DNA of 64,000 bases. Source: JAJRZL01 sp964557855 (GTDB taxonomy: Bacteria > Zixibacteria > MSB-5A5 > GN15 > FEB-12). Below are positions 33,063-42,620 of the stretch, one piece after another. Each line of letters opens with the position of its first letter. Position 1 is the first letter of the stretch. The stretch covers positions 1 through 64,000 of the forward strand of contig CAZLBP010000014.1 of the NCBI GenBank assembly GCA_964557855.1, in the 5' to 3' direction. Both the position numbers and the translations under genes were made by a program. Under the pieces are notes generated by a model that searched no databases, was not told the DNA's origin, and saw only the letters and a program-made list of their open reading frames with translations.

Positions 33063-34631
33063 ATGATGAACAACACGATCATCCTGATTGCACTGGGTGT
33101 TCTGGTTGGCTTGGTCTCGTTCTTCGTGTCTTGGTTCCTGGCGCGCCGCGCTGCTGGCACGAGAGTCATCGAGGCCACCAATGAAGCCAAAAGGTTGGTT
33201 TCTGAGGCTAACAAAGAGGCTGAAATCAAGTTGAAGGAAGCCCGTCTCGAGGCTCGTGAAGAGCTTATGAAGCTCAAGAATGAGTTCGAGACTGAAGCCG
33301 ATGCCAGACGCCGGGAACTGGAGTCGACTGAAAAACGGATTGAAGAACAACAGTCAACGTTAACCAAAAAGCTTGAAGTCCTGACCAACCGAGAAACCGA
33401 TCTCGATAAGAGAGAGAAGAATCTGCTGACACGCGAAAAAGGAATATCTCTGCGCGAATCGGAACTCGAGGAGATAATAAACAATCAAAACGAGAAGCTC
33501 CAGAAGATTGCCCAAATGACGCCCGAAGAGGCAAAGAAGCAGCTAATGGACAACATGTTGAGCGCCGCTCGAATCGAGGCGGCCCAATATGTGAAGGAAA
33601 TTAAGGAAAAAGCCGAGGCGGATGCCGACAAAGAGGCCAAAGAGATAATCCTCTCTTCCATTTACCGATGCGCCGCCGATCACACGGTCGAAACGACAGT
33701 TTCGGTGGTCATTCTCCCTTCGGACGAAATGAAAGGGCGTATAATAGGCCGTGAGGGACGTAATATCCGTTCGTTCGAGACGGCTACCGGCATCGACGTG
33801 ATAGTGGACGATACGCCGGAGGCGGTCATCCTTTCGGGCTATGATCCGGTCAGACGCGAGATCGCCCGCATGGCGCTTGAGAAACTGATTGTCGACGGGC
33901 GAATTCACCCGACTCGGATCGAAGACGTCGTAGAAAAATCAAAAAAGGAAATGGAAGTGATCGTCCGTGAAGCTGGAGAACAGGCTTGTTTCGAACTCGG
34001 CGTCCACGGCCTGCATCCGGACGTGGTCAGGATGCTCGGCAAGCTCCATTTTCGTACATCTTACGGCCAAAATGTCCTGGCGCATTCCAAAGAAGTGGCT
34101 ATGCTGTGTGGTTTAATGGCGGCGGAACTCGAACTGGACAGCACGCTGGCTAAGCGCTGCGGACTGTTACACGACGTCGGCAAGTCTATCGATCGAGAGA
34201 CCGAAGGTACGCATACGCAGATCGGGGCGGACTTCATACGGCGCTACAAGGAACCCGACGAGGTTGTCAACGCCATCGAATCGCATCACGGGGATGTACC
34301 GATGGTGGGACCGTTCCCGGTTCTGGTCCAGGCGGCCGACGCCATTTCCGGTTCCCGACCGGGTGCGCGCCGAGAGCCTCTGGAAGCGTATATCAAGCGC
34401 CTGCAGCAATTGGAGGAATTGGCTGACAGCTTCCGAGGAGTCTCCAAAGCGTATGCCATTCAGGCCGGCCGTGAGGTCCGGGTAATCGTCGAGCATGAAA
34501 CGCTGGACGATCTGGCAACGTCCATTTTGGCGGGAGACATCGCCGAGAAAATCGAGCGTGAAATGCAATATCCCGGCCAGATCAAAGTGACCGTCGTCCG
34601 TGAAACCCGGGCGACTGAATTCGCGAAGTGA
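33063..34631 (+). CDS. rny: Ribonuclease Y
   Basis: 522 aa, normal for RNase Y. One N-terminal membrane segment (IILIALGVLVGLVSFFVSWF), long coiled coil (~30-190), KH domain (DEMKGRIIGREGRNIRSFET, then ATGIDVIVDDTPEAVILSG) and HD domain (LAHSKEVAMLCGLMAAELEL, KRCGLLHDVGKSID, AIESHHGDVP) with metal ligands H, HD and D. A membrane-anchored endoribonuclease that initiates mRNA decay. Shine-Dalgarno GGGAGG precedes the ATG. Followed by ymdB, as in many Firmicutes and other lineages. Confidence 0.97.
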   Translation: MMNNTIILIALGVLVGLVSFFVSWFLARRAAGTRVIEATNEAKRLVSEANKEAEIKLKEARLEAREELMKLKNEFETEADARRRELESTEKRIEEQQSTLTKKLEVLTNRETDLDKREKNLLTREKGISLRESELEEIINNQNEKLQKIAQMTPEEAKKQLMDNMLSAARIEAAQYVKEIKEKAEADADKEAKEIILSSIYRCAADHTVETTVSVVILPSDEMKGRIIGREGRNIRSFETATGIDVIVDDTPEAVILSGYDPVRREIARMALEKLIVDGRIHPTRIEDVVEKSKKEMEVIVREAGEQACFELGVHGLHPDVVRMLGKLHFRTSYGQNVLAHSKEVAMLCGLMAAELELDSTLAKRCGLLHDVGKSIDRETEGTHTQIGADFIRRYKEPDEVVNAIESHHGDVPMVGPFPVLVQAADAISGSRPGARREPLEAYIKRLQQLEELADSFRGVSKAYAIQAGREVRVIVEHETLDDLATSILAGDIAEKIEREMQYPGQIKVTVVRETRATEFAK

Positions 34632-34957
34632 GACCGCTCTTGCGGCATGCGCGCTGAACCAGTCTCATTGGGCTGTTGCGGCAGGTCCTGCGAATCCACG
34701 GCAGGGGATGCGTATGTCCTGCCGCTGTTATCTCGTAACGAATTACCTGCCAGGTCATCCGCCGCAGGCCAATTGACATTTGATCAGAACCTGACACCAC
34801 AGGAACCGGGGTTTTGCAACATGCCCCGGCACTCCGAATTAGTCGTTGATTTTCAGACCGTATGGAGTTACACTGAAAGCAACATGTTTTTCACTTACAA
34901 GATGTCTTTTGGTACTGCCCACACGGATGTGTGGTCGGCTGGCGAGGGGATACTCCG
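34632..34957. other. Intergenic region between rny and ymdB
   Basis: 326 bases with no credible gene. It holds a 48-base composite palindrome (34678-34725, listed separately), a CCGGGG/CCCCGG hairpin (34806-34829), and a possible weak promoter for ymdB: TTGATT (34846-34851), 17 bases, TACACT (34869-34874). Confidence 0.5.
34678..34725. repeat. 48-base composite palindrome (copy 1)
   Basis: Outer arms GCGGCAGG (34678-34685) and CCTGCCGC (34718-34725), with inner partly paired CGAATCC...GGGATGCG. An element of identical length and matching outline lies at 53054-53101 in the opposite orientation. Similarity continues some 20 bases beyond the palindrome on one side. Confidence 0.7.
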
Positions 34958-35809
34958 ATGTCGAATATGAAGATTCTGTTTGTGGCTGATGTATGCGGCA
35001 AGGTGGGACGGCAAGCCGCCGCACATATGGTGAAGCCGCTGCGCACCAAGTACGAGGCTGACTACGTCATCGCCAACGTTGAAAACGCCGCCGGCGGTTT
35101 CGGCATAACTCCGGAAATGTCGCGCAAAATGTTCTCTTATGGCATGGACCTGCAGACGTCGGGTAACCACATCTGGGACCGATACGAGATCATTTCCTAT
35201 TTCAATACCTCTCCCAAGCTTCTGCGGCCCGCCAATTTCCCGCCGGGCGTTCCCGGGGAAGGAATGCTCGTAGACACCGTGGCAGACAAGAAGATCGGTG
35301 TCATCAACCTTATGGGGCGAACCTACATGAAAGATATCGACTGTCCCTTTTCGGTCGGCCGGGAACTGGTTACCAGAATACGGACCCAGACCAAAGTCAT
35401 ATTCATAGACTTTCACGCCGAGGCAACTTCCGAAAAGCAAGCTCTGCATTACTACCTCGACGGTCAGGTCTCCGCTGTTGTGGGGACCCACACGCATGTA
35501 CAGACGGCTGATGAATACGTGAGTTCTTTGGGGACAGCTTACATCACCGATGCCGGCATGACCGGTCCGCACGACTCCATTATAGGCATGGAGAAAGAAC
35601 CCTCTCTGCAGCGTTTTCTGACAGGGATGCCCCGTCGGTTTTCGACCGCATCGGAAGATGTGAGATTATCGGGAGTCTTTCTGGAGGTAGAGAGTGAGAC
35701 GGGTCGGGCCGTCCGATTCGAGCGGTTCATTCACAAGTTCGATAGCGACAGCTTCAAGCCTGAAGACATCACCGGTATACCAAAAGAGCAAGTGACGCGA
35801 GAAACGTAA
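34958..35809 (+). CDS. ymdB: YmdB-family metallophosphoesterase
   Basis: 283 aa from the ATG at 34958, which has GAGGGGA at good spacing; an upstream in-frame GTG (34931) would add nine unlikely residues. Motifs of the YmdB/TIGR00282 family: MKILFVADVCGKVGRQAA, VIANVENAAGGFGITPEMSR, SGNHIWDRYEI, VVGTHTHVQTADEY and TAYITDAGMTGPHDSIIGM. Bacillus YmdB is a 2',3'-cyclic nucleotide phosphodiesterase that influences RNase Y-dependent RNA levels and biofilm/motility decisions. The pairing with rny is conserved. Confidence 0.93.
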   Translation: MSNMKILFVADVCGKVGRQAAAHMVKPLRTKYEADYVIANVENAAGGFGITPEMSRKMFSYGMDLQTSGNHIWDRYEIISYFNTSPKLLRPANFPPGVPGEGMLVDTVADKKIGVINLMGRTYMKDIDCPFSVGRELVTRIRTQTKVIFIDFHAEATSEKQALHYYLDGQVSAVVGTHTHVQTADEYVSSLGTAYITDAGMTGPHDSIIGMEKEPSLQRFLTGMPRRFSTASEDVRLSGVFLEVESETGRAVRFERFIHKFDSDSFKPEDITGIPKEQVTRET

Positions 35810-35829
35810 AGGTAAAGGATTAGGTTAAT

Positions 35830-36738
35830 ATGTCGGCGCAACTTATTGATGGTAAAATAGTAGCAGCCAGCATTCTTGATAGTCTGCAGTCTCGAATCGA
35901 CGGCTTGAAAACACAGGGCGTAACGCCCGGTTTGGCGGCCGTTTTGGTAGGCGAGGATCCGGCCTCTAAGACGTATGTCAACGCCAAGATAAAAGCCTGT
36001 AAGAAACTGGGTCTGTATTCCGAGGTTATCATGGAGTCCGCCGATCTGGATCAAAGCGAGTTGATTCGTATTGTGGAAGGTCTGAATACCAATGAACAAG
36101 TCCATGGCATTCTCGTCCAGTCTCCCTTGCCTGCCCAAATCGATGAGTTGTCCGTCACTCTGGCCATTGATCCGACCAAGGACGTGGATGGCTTTCATCC
36201 CCACAACGTGGGTATGATGCTGATTGGAAGGCCAGGTCTGCTGCCCTGTACTCCACACGGTATCATCAAGCTGCTGGCATATTACAACATCAATCCGGCC
36301 GGCAAAGAAGTGGTTGTTGTCGGACGCTCGAATATCGTTGGAAAGCCGATTACGGCGATGTTGCTGCAAAAGGCCGACATGGCCAATGCGACGGTGACCA
36401 TAGCACATTCGCGCACCAAGAATCTGGAGGCGGTTGTGGCACGGGCCGATATTGTCATCGCTGCCATTGGCCGCCCCAAAACGATTACGACCAATATGAT
36501 TAAAGAGGGAGCAACTGTAATTGATGTCGGTGTGAACCGGGTCGAGGATAGTTCCGCCAAGCGCGGCTATCGTCTGGTGGGTGACGTGGATTTTGAGGCT
36601 TGTCAGGAAAAGGCTTCGTTTGTTACACCGGTGCCGGGTGGGGTCGGTCCGATGACTATTGCAATGCTGATGTCTAATACGGTTCTAGCAGCGGAACACT
36701 CTTTTTCAAAGAAAACCCAGCAGTCGGTCAATCTGTAA
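35830..36738 (+). CDS. folD: Bifunctional methylene-THF dehydrogenase/cyclohydrolase FolD
   Basis: 302 aa, normal. Motifs: AAVLVGEDPASKTYVNAKIK (catalytic Y and K), GILVQSPLPAQID, DPTKDVDGFHPHNVGMMLIG, PCTPHGIIKLL, the NADP-binding EVVVVGRSNIVGKPITAMLL and VTPVPGGVGPMTIAML. Interconverts 5,10-methylene-THF, methenyl-THF and 10-formyl-THF. The C1 pool is also fed by the FTCD protein near 58-59 kb. Twenty bases after ymdB. Confidence 0.97.
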   Translation: MSAQLIDGKIVAASILDSLQSRIDGLKTQGVTPGLAAVLVGEDPASKTYVNAKIKACKKLGLYSEVIMESADLDQSELIRIVEGLNTNEQVHGILVQSPLPAQIDELSVTLAIDPTKDVDGFHPHNVGMMLIGRPGLLPCTPHGIIKLLAYYNINPAGKEVVVVGRSNIVGKPITAMLLQKADMANATVTIAHSRTKNLEAVVARADIVIAAIGRPKTITTNMIKEGATVIDVGVNRVEDSSAKRGYRLVGDVDFEACQEKASFVTPVPGGVGPMTIAMLMSNTVLAAEHSFSKKTQQSVNL

Positions 36739-36995
36739 AACTATTACAATTTGCTGCATTGCGTTGCATATTCCATCGTTGTGTCGTCTGGTTTGCGCTG
36801 CAGCCTCAAGTGTGAACGTAGCTCTTCAGTCGAGACCTGATGGTTTCGAATAGCACCTTGTTCGTATGATTCGCTTTGTGTCAGTTTGGCACGAATGTGA
36901 TAAATGGAATTAAGACGCGCAGAACCGTCTGTGAGGCATAAGGTTTGCTGCAATATCGTGTTGTTGGTGAGACTTCAGGAAGATAAGCCGGTTCC

Positions 36996-39900
36996 ATGAA
37001 AATATACACACTGATTCTCTGCGTTCTTGTCTCGATTTCTGGTCAGGGAGCGCTGTCCGACGAACGGAATTTGCTTCACCAGGTAGAATCGCTCATGACA
37101 GAAATCGGGAGTGCAGGTACATTTAGCTCTTCTCAGCAGTTCGGCCAGTTAACCGATTTCGAGGTCTCGCCGTCAAATGCAGTTGCAGGCGCGACGTCCG
37201 ACTACCGGTTCACATTCGGTTTGTTACCGGAGTATGTCATTGCGCTTGATAGCGGGAGTGTGCTTCTCTCCATTCAGGGTGAATTCGGCTTGGCGAATGT
37301 CTCAGCCGGCTCGTTCTCAGCCAATACAGCTATCGTAGATTATGAGATAGGACTGGTTGAATACACCGGCAACTACGTTGTGGTGATCCTGGATCAAATT
37401 GCAAAGAACATCCCGGACAGCCTTGGAACCGAACCCATCGACATCACCATAGAGCTGACTGATATCGTCAACCCGACAGCGGCAGGCGAATACCGCGTCA
37501 CCGGATTTGTGTTCAATTCGAGTCCGACTCTCCTGGCAGGACCGACCGAGTCTGCAGCCTTTTCGATTGTTGCCGGTGCGGTTGAGAGTCTTCTAATTCA
37601 GCCGGTCGGCGATCTGAACATAAGAGCGGGAGAGAGTCTGGAATTCGAAGCCGAAGGCTTCGACATGTACGGCAATATGATTTCGCCTTTAATAGCGGAA
37701 TGGCGACTTCAAGCGGGATCGGACTCGATAGGCACAGTCTCGGGGGGAAGATTAGAGGTGTCACGAGTGGGTCAGGGGCGGGTGGAAGTCACAAGCGGCG
37801 GCGTCGTGACACGATCAGGAATTATCACAGTCCTGCCCGGTACGCTGGCTTCCATGGTCCTGGAAATCTACCCGGAGCAAATCGTGGGGCAGCCTTTTAT
37901 TCCCGATGCCTCGATAACGCTTCGCGACGGCTACGAAAACCTGAAAACGGATTATGATATTGAAGCCAAACCCATCGCTTTGATAATCAACGACGGTAGA
38001 CTTCTGCCCGATACACTTTCAAATGCAGATCTGTTGACCGATGGGCAGATCGACCTGTCCGCACTGCCTCTGCGCTACGAAGGTCCCACGACCGTTACGC
38101 ATCTCTACGCCACCACCAACGGTTACGTTAACACTGCGCCCGTAACGCTCTCTTTGAACGGATATGATATACTTGATATTCTGGACGCCAGGGGTCAAAC
38201 ACTCCAATCGATTTACAGCGGCGTAGAAACTCTCGTCGACGTGATTCTCACGAACGGAGGGCGGTTGATGCCGGAGGTGTCGCCGGAATTGACGTTCTCT
38301 TTGAATCCGGTGATTCCGCTGGCCAGTTCATCGACACCGGGACTGGCGGACGGCCGGGTAGATACGATAAGTCTGTTCCTCCCGCCCATCGATTCCGACA
38401 CAACCGATACGACCTTGACGGCCGTTGCTGAAGCTCTCTTTCTGACAAACGACTCCCTTCGTACATATGTTGACACGCTGAAAGTACCGGTGGCGGTGCT
38501 CGCGCCGAGACGGGTGCGAGCGGTACCGCATTCGCTGACTCCCGATACCATCTACCCGGGACAGCCGTTTGATCTTTCCGTCAAACTAGCCGCCGCCGAC
38601 GTAACCTATGCCCCGACCGCTCCCAAACTGCGCATCAATCTGATGCTGCCGGGGGGGAACATGGGGCCATCCCTGGTTAATGAGTTCGTCGAACCGCTTT
38701 CGATTTTCGAGGATACAATCGCCTATTCCGGAATTGAGGGCAGGTTGGCGGCGACCGGCGGGGCGTCAAGCGGTCGGTTGAGCCTGTATATGAATTACTT
38801 ACATGAAACGAGCGAAGCGATCTATGTGCTCAGCGACCAATTGGCCGACTCGATTTACGTGCTGCCGGAAATACAGGTGAGGTATATCGACAATTCGTTC
38901 GGTCCTCTGTCGGTCTACGCTGGGAATGAGGCCTCGTTCGGCTTCAACATCGAACTGGACGGTGAATACTCGGTGCCGGTGATCCTGGAGGATGCGGTTG
39001 TCCGAGTGCTGGGGGCCAATTACTCGCTCGCGACCAACTTGCGCTTCGTGGATCCGCGTCTCAATCCGGGCGTCAACCTGGTCGAAACGGAGAAGCTGTT
39101 CATTCCGGAAGACCAATTGGGTGAGTCACTGGCGCTCTCGGCGCAGCTGTCATACGCGATTCCCGGCACCAGGAATGTCCTGACGTTCACGACCGACTTC
39201 GATAACACGCCGGTGCAGGTAACGGAACAGCCGGTGGCCCAGATCACCGGTCTTGAGATACTCGCTCCCAACGTACCCAACGTCAACACGTCGCAGTCGT
39301 TTCAAGCACGGTGCCTGCTGGCCAATCTGTCGGGGTCGCCTTTGGGGCCGCTGTTCCTGCAGCTCAGCAGCGACGGCAACTCCAGTTTCGATTCTTTGAC
39401 CACCGTCCCCAGCGTTCCACCCTTTGATACTATCGAGGTGATCTTCGACATCACGGCCGATACATTTCCGATTAACCAAGAGGTATTCAAAGTCGATATC
39501 GCCTCGCCCCATATTGTGGATAAACCGCCCGTTGATAACGTGGCGGTCGTAAGGATCGAGCGACCCGCGGAATTAGAGCTGTCGTTCGATCTGTTCGGCG
39601 CGGACGACGGTATCGTCGATCATAATGGAGCGTTTTCAGCGGCCGTAGCCTTACACAACGTGGGTCAGGCCGACGCTTCGGAGGTACCCTACCGATTGAC
39701 GACCGGGGGAGTGGACTTCGGTCTCGATGACACCGTATCCGGTGTCATTCACGTGAATGATCCCATTCCCTTCTTCTTTGTGGCCCCGGAGTTTGATACG
39801 TCGGTCGTATTTAAATTCGAGTTACTGGAGCACCCCATCGACCTGAATAGCGGCGAACCGGCCGTATTGAATGATTCGACTATCTCATTTTCTATTGAGG

Positions 39901-40703
39901 TGGAATTGCTGGCGACAGAATTGGAGGTGGCGGTATCCACAACGGGATCCAATCTCGTCGTGCCGGGACGTCAGAAGGAGCTCTTTGAGATATCATTCAC
40001 GAATCAGGGCGCGGCATCGGTCAGCACCGTGTATTTGAATCGACTGGAGCTGTCGTTTCTACGAGATGACAACACACCCCTGGATGTCGGCGGCCTGCTG
40101 GACCTGGAGCAAACATCATTCGTGGAAGGCGGTCAGGCCGTATCGACCACCTGGCGCGGGGGAGATATATTGATCGCTTATTTCCAAGACTTCGTAATTC
40201 CGCCGCAGGAGACGCGGACAATTCAATTTCTGACTGCGCTTCTCGGCGATTCGTTCACACCGGTGACAGTGCATATGGAAACCGATGACATTGAAGCTCG
40301 CTTTCTTGAGGGACCTTACGTCGGAGACACGGTCACCGTTATGAGTCAGTCCGGCAGCCGTCTGCTGTTGTCACAGATGTACGTGACCAAGGGGCAGAGC
40401 CTCAAGGAGTCCTTCTTGATCAGGAACAACCCGTTCGATCCGCATTCCGCTCCGGCCGAGTTTACGTACGAACTACAGGAACCGTCGGCGGTCGAATTTC
40501 GGGTGTTCACATTGACGGGAGAAAAAGTTCACGCCCGCTTTCTGGAGGTTGGTCAGCCGGGCACGTCCGTTGGTGAGCAGACGTTGACCTGGGACGGCCG
40601 CAACGACGAGGGACACATAGTACATAACGGCATTTTTGTCGTCATCTTGAACGTCATCAAGACGGGTGCTGAAGCGCGACTAAAGGTGGCCGTGGTCAAG
40701 TAA
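36996..40703 (+). CDS. Large secreted multi-domain beta protein with FlgD/T9SS-like C-terminus
   Basis: 1235 aa with a signal peptide (MKIYTLILCVLVSISGQGAL). The rest is beta-rich, with repeated Ig-like/CARDB-like segments (for example LNIRAGESLEFEAEGFDMYG, VSTTGSNLVVPGRQKELFEI). The last ~100 residues look like the FlgD-Ig or type IX sorting-type domain (VEFRVFTLTGEKVHARFLEV, LTWDGRNDEGHIVHNGIFVV). Such domains are common on FCB-group exported proteins. Stop and next start overlap (TAATG), coupling it to a PorV-like protein, which suggests that protein helps export or anchor it (inference). No enzyme motif seen. Confidence 0.75.
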   Translation: MKIYTLILCVLVSISGQGALSDERNLLHQVESLMTEIGSAGTFSSSQQFGQLTDFEVSPSNAVAGATSDYRFTFGLLPEYVIALDSGSVLLSIQGEFGLANVSAGSFSANTAIVDYEIGLVEYTGNYVVVILDQIAKNIPDSLGTEPIDITIELTDIVNPTAAGEYRVTGFVFNSSPTLLAGPTESAAFSIVAGAVESLLIQPVGDLNIRAGESLEFEAEGFDMYGNMISPLIAEWRLQAGSDSIGTVSGGRLEVSRVGQGRVEVTSGGVVTRSGIITVLPGTLASMVLEIYPEQIVGQPFIPDASITLRDGYENLKTDYDIEAKPIALIINDGRLLPDTLSNADLLTDGQIDLSALPLRYEGPTTVTHLYATTNGYVNTAPVTLSLNGYDILDILDARGQTLQSIYSGVETLVDVILTNGGRLMPEVSPELTFSLNPVIPLASSSTPGLADGRVDTISLFLPPIDSDTTDTTLTAVAEALFLTNDSLRTYVDTLKVPVAVLAPRRVRAVPHSLTPDTIYPGQPFDLSVKLAAADVTYAPTAPKLRINLMLPGGNMGPSLVNEFVEPLSIFEDTIAYSGIEGRLAATGGASSGRLSLYMNYLHETSEAIYVLSDQLADSIYVLPEIQVRYIDNSFGPLSVYAGNEASFGFNIELDGEYSVPVILEDAVVRVLGANYSLATNLRFVDPRLNPGVNLVETEKLFIPEDQLGESLALSAQLSYAIPGTRNVLTFTTDFDNTPVQVTEQPVAQITGLEILAPNVPNVNTSQSFQARCLLANLSGSPLGPLFLQLSSDGNSSFDSLTTVPSVPPFDTIEVIFDITADTFPINQEVFKVDIASPHIVDKPPVDNVAVVRIERPAELELSFDLFGADDGIVDHNGAFSAAVALHNVGQADASEVPYRLTTGGVDFGLDDTVSGVIHVNDPIPFFFVAPEFDTSVVFKFELLEHPIDLNSGEPAVLNDSTISFSIEVELLATELEVAVSTTGSNLVVPGRQKELFEISFTNQGAASVSTVYLNRLELSFLRDDNTPLDVGGLLDLEQTSFVEGGQAVSTTWRGGDILIAYFQDFVIPPQETRTIQFLTALLGDSFTPVTVHMETDDIEARFLEGPYVGDTVTVMSQSGSRLLLSQMYVTKGQSLKESFLIRNNPFDPHSAPAEFTYELQEPSAVEFRVFTLTGEKVHARFLEVGQPGTSVGEQTLTWDGRNDEGHIVHNGIFVVILNVIKTGAEARLKVAVVK

Positions 40704-42562
40704 TGAACACCGTTCGCACGATATTCGTCTGTTTTTTCGGCGTTGCCTGCGGGTTCGGCCCGGCAGCTGCCGGTGATGCCGGAATTGAGTCGCCGTTTGC
40801 AGCCGGCGCGGGCGCGCGGGCGCTCGGGTTGGGGGGTGCCTTCACGTCACTGGCCAACGACGCCTCGGCCGTGTTTTACAATCCCTCCGGTTTGTCCCGC
40901 CTGCCTCACCAGGAGATTACCGGCATGCACATGACGCTGTTTGAAGGGACGATTTACGACTACCTGGGCTGGGTCTATCCCACTCCTACTATGGGTGGCT
41001 TCGGTATCGCTTACCTGCGGATTGGGACGCAGGACATCGTACGTCGCGAAGAATATCGCGAACTCGGTTCGTTCGACTATTCGTACTCGCAGTTCCTTCT
41101 GTCTTATGGCCGACAACTGAAAGGAGGGTTGTCGGCCGGAGCCAGTCTGAAAATCGTGAATCAGTCACTCGATCCATATTCGGATTATGGCCTCGGACTG
41201 GATTTCGGCATGATGGCTAGATTGACGCGGCACGTTCAGGCGGGGCTGATGGCGCGCGATATCATTCCGGCCACACTTGAATTGCGTTCGCAGGAAGACA
41301 CGGTGCGAATCGCCGACATAGGTGAAACCTTGCCCGTCACACTGGCAGGGGGAGTCGCGCTCACAAGCATTGCTCTCAGGCGGGACATGAGTCTCACTGC
41401 CGCATTTGAGCTGGAGAAAACGGAAAACCGGTCGGCCAAACTGCATGCCGGAGCGGAGTTGCTCCTCAAAGAGGCGTATGGCATTCGGGCCGGTTACGAT
41501 CGCGACAATTTCTCTTTTGGAGTCGGGCTGCGGTACGATCGCCTGCATTTCGATTACGCGTACAAGTTGATGGATTATATCGCCGACAGTCATCGCTTCT
41601 CGGTTTCATACCGGATCGGGGCTTCGATTCCGGAGCAGATCCGGCGGCGTGAGCTCGAAGAAGAGCGGAAGGGCAATGAGTTGTTGGAAGACGAACGCCG
41701 CCGCCAATACCTCTTCTATAAGGACAAGGCCAATCAATTCTATCGTCAGTATCAGCTCGATTCTGCCCTGACGTACTATCAGCGGGCTCTGGCTTTCAAC
41801 GAAACCGATGAGGAAGTAATCAAGACAATTGATGCTATCAAAGGGGCTCAGGAAGTACTGCGAGCCCGGAACCGCGACATGCAGGAGTCGGAGCGAGAGA
41901 ATCTGAGCACGATCGAGGCCTACTATAATCAGGCCCAGAGCTTTTTCGCCAGGGAGTATTACCCGCCCGCCCTGGATATGCTGGGTCTTATACTCGATAT
42001 CGATCCCGAGCACTCGGAAGCGCTGGCCCTGAAGACCACCGTGGAGCAAGTGGTCGACAATGAAATAGCGGCGGGTCTCCGCGCGGCCCGTCGGGCCCAG
42101 CAGGAAGGGGACTATATCGGCGCCATCGAAGACTACACGCGGCTGCTGTATCTGGAGCCGGACAACGAACAGGTGCGGCGGGAAAAACAGGAAGTGGTGG
42201 AGAAGATCGATCTGTCCCGGTATCTTAATCTCGGTATCGATCTGTTTCGCGCCGGTCACTATGCCGAGGCGCGTGAGAAATTCATGCTGGTTCTGTCCGC
42301 CAAGCCGAACGAATCGGTAGCCAAAGACTACGTGGACCGGATCGACGTCGCCCTGGCCCATCCACCGACGTTGACCACGATTCAAAGCGACCGACGGGTC
42401 TGGCAGCAGTACCTCAACGGTCTTCGCCATATGCGCAGCAAAGAGTATCAACTGGCCATCGAGTCGTGGGAGAAAGTGCTGGAGGCCTACCCCAACAATA
42501 AGAGCACGCTCGACAACCTGGAACAGGCCCGGCTGCGGCTCAAGCTCGAGCGGGGGGAATAG
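40703..42562 (+). CDS. PorV/PorQ-family outer-membrane protein with C-terminal TPRs
   Basis: 619 aa. After a signal peptide (ending near AAAGDAG) comes the PorV/UPF0164-type barrel: FAAGAGARALGLGGAFTSLA and NDASAVFYNPSGLSRL are the family hallmark, followed by alternating beta strands to about residue 310. A charged coiled linker (RRRELEEERKGNELLEDERR) leads to TPRs (FYRQYQLDSALTYYQRALAF onward) to the end. PorV binds C-terminal sorting domains in type IX secretion; the TPR extension is not part of classical PorV. Translationally coupled to the preceding secreted protein. Confidence 0.82.
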   Translation: MNTVRTIFVCFFGVACGFGPAAAGDAGIESPFAAGAGARALGLGGAFTSLANDASAVFYNPSGLSRLPHQEITGMHMTLFEGTIYDYLGWVYPTPTMGGFGIAYLRIGTQDIVRREEYRELGSFDYSYSQFLLSYGRQLKGGLSAGASLKIVNQSLDPYSDYGLGLDFGMMARLTRHVQAGLMARDIIPATLELRSQEDTVRIADIGETLPVTLAGGVALTSIALRRDMSLTAAFELEKTENRSAKLHAGAELLLKEAYGIRAGYDRDNFSFGVGLRYDRLHFDYAYKLMDYIADSHRFSVSYRIGASIPEQIRRRELEEERKGNELLEDERRRQYLFYKDKANQFYRQYQLDSALTYYQRALAFNETDEEVIKTIDAIKGAQEVLRARNRDMQESERENLSTIEAYYNQAQSFFAREYYPPALDMLGLILDIDPEHSEALALKTTVEQVVDNEIAAGLRAARRAQQEGDYIGAIEDYTRLLYLEPDNEQVRREKQEVVEKIDLSRYLNLGIDLFRAGHYAEAREKFMLVLSAKPNESVAKDYVDRIDVALAHPPTLTTIQSDRRVWQQYLNGLRHMRSKEYQLAIESWEKVLEAYPNNKSTLDNLEQARLRLKLERGE

Positions 42563-42620
42563 CACGGCCGGGTCGGTTAGGATCGGCTTCCGGGAGAAAC
42601 TCGGCTCGCCTACGTAGTCC

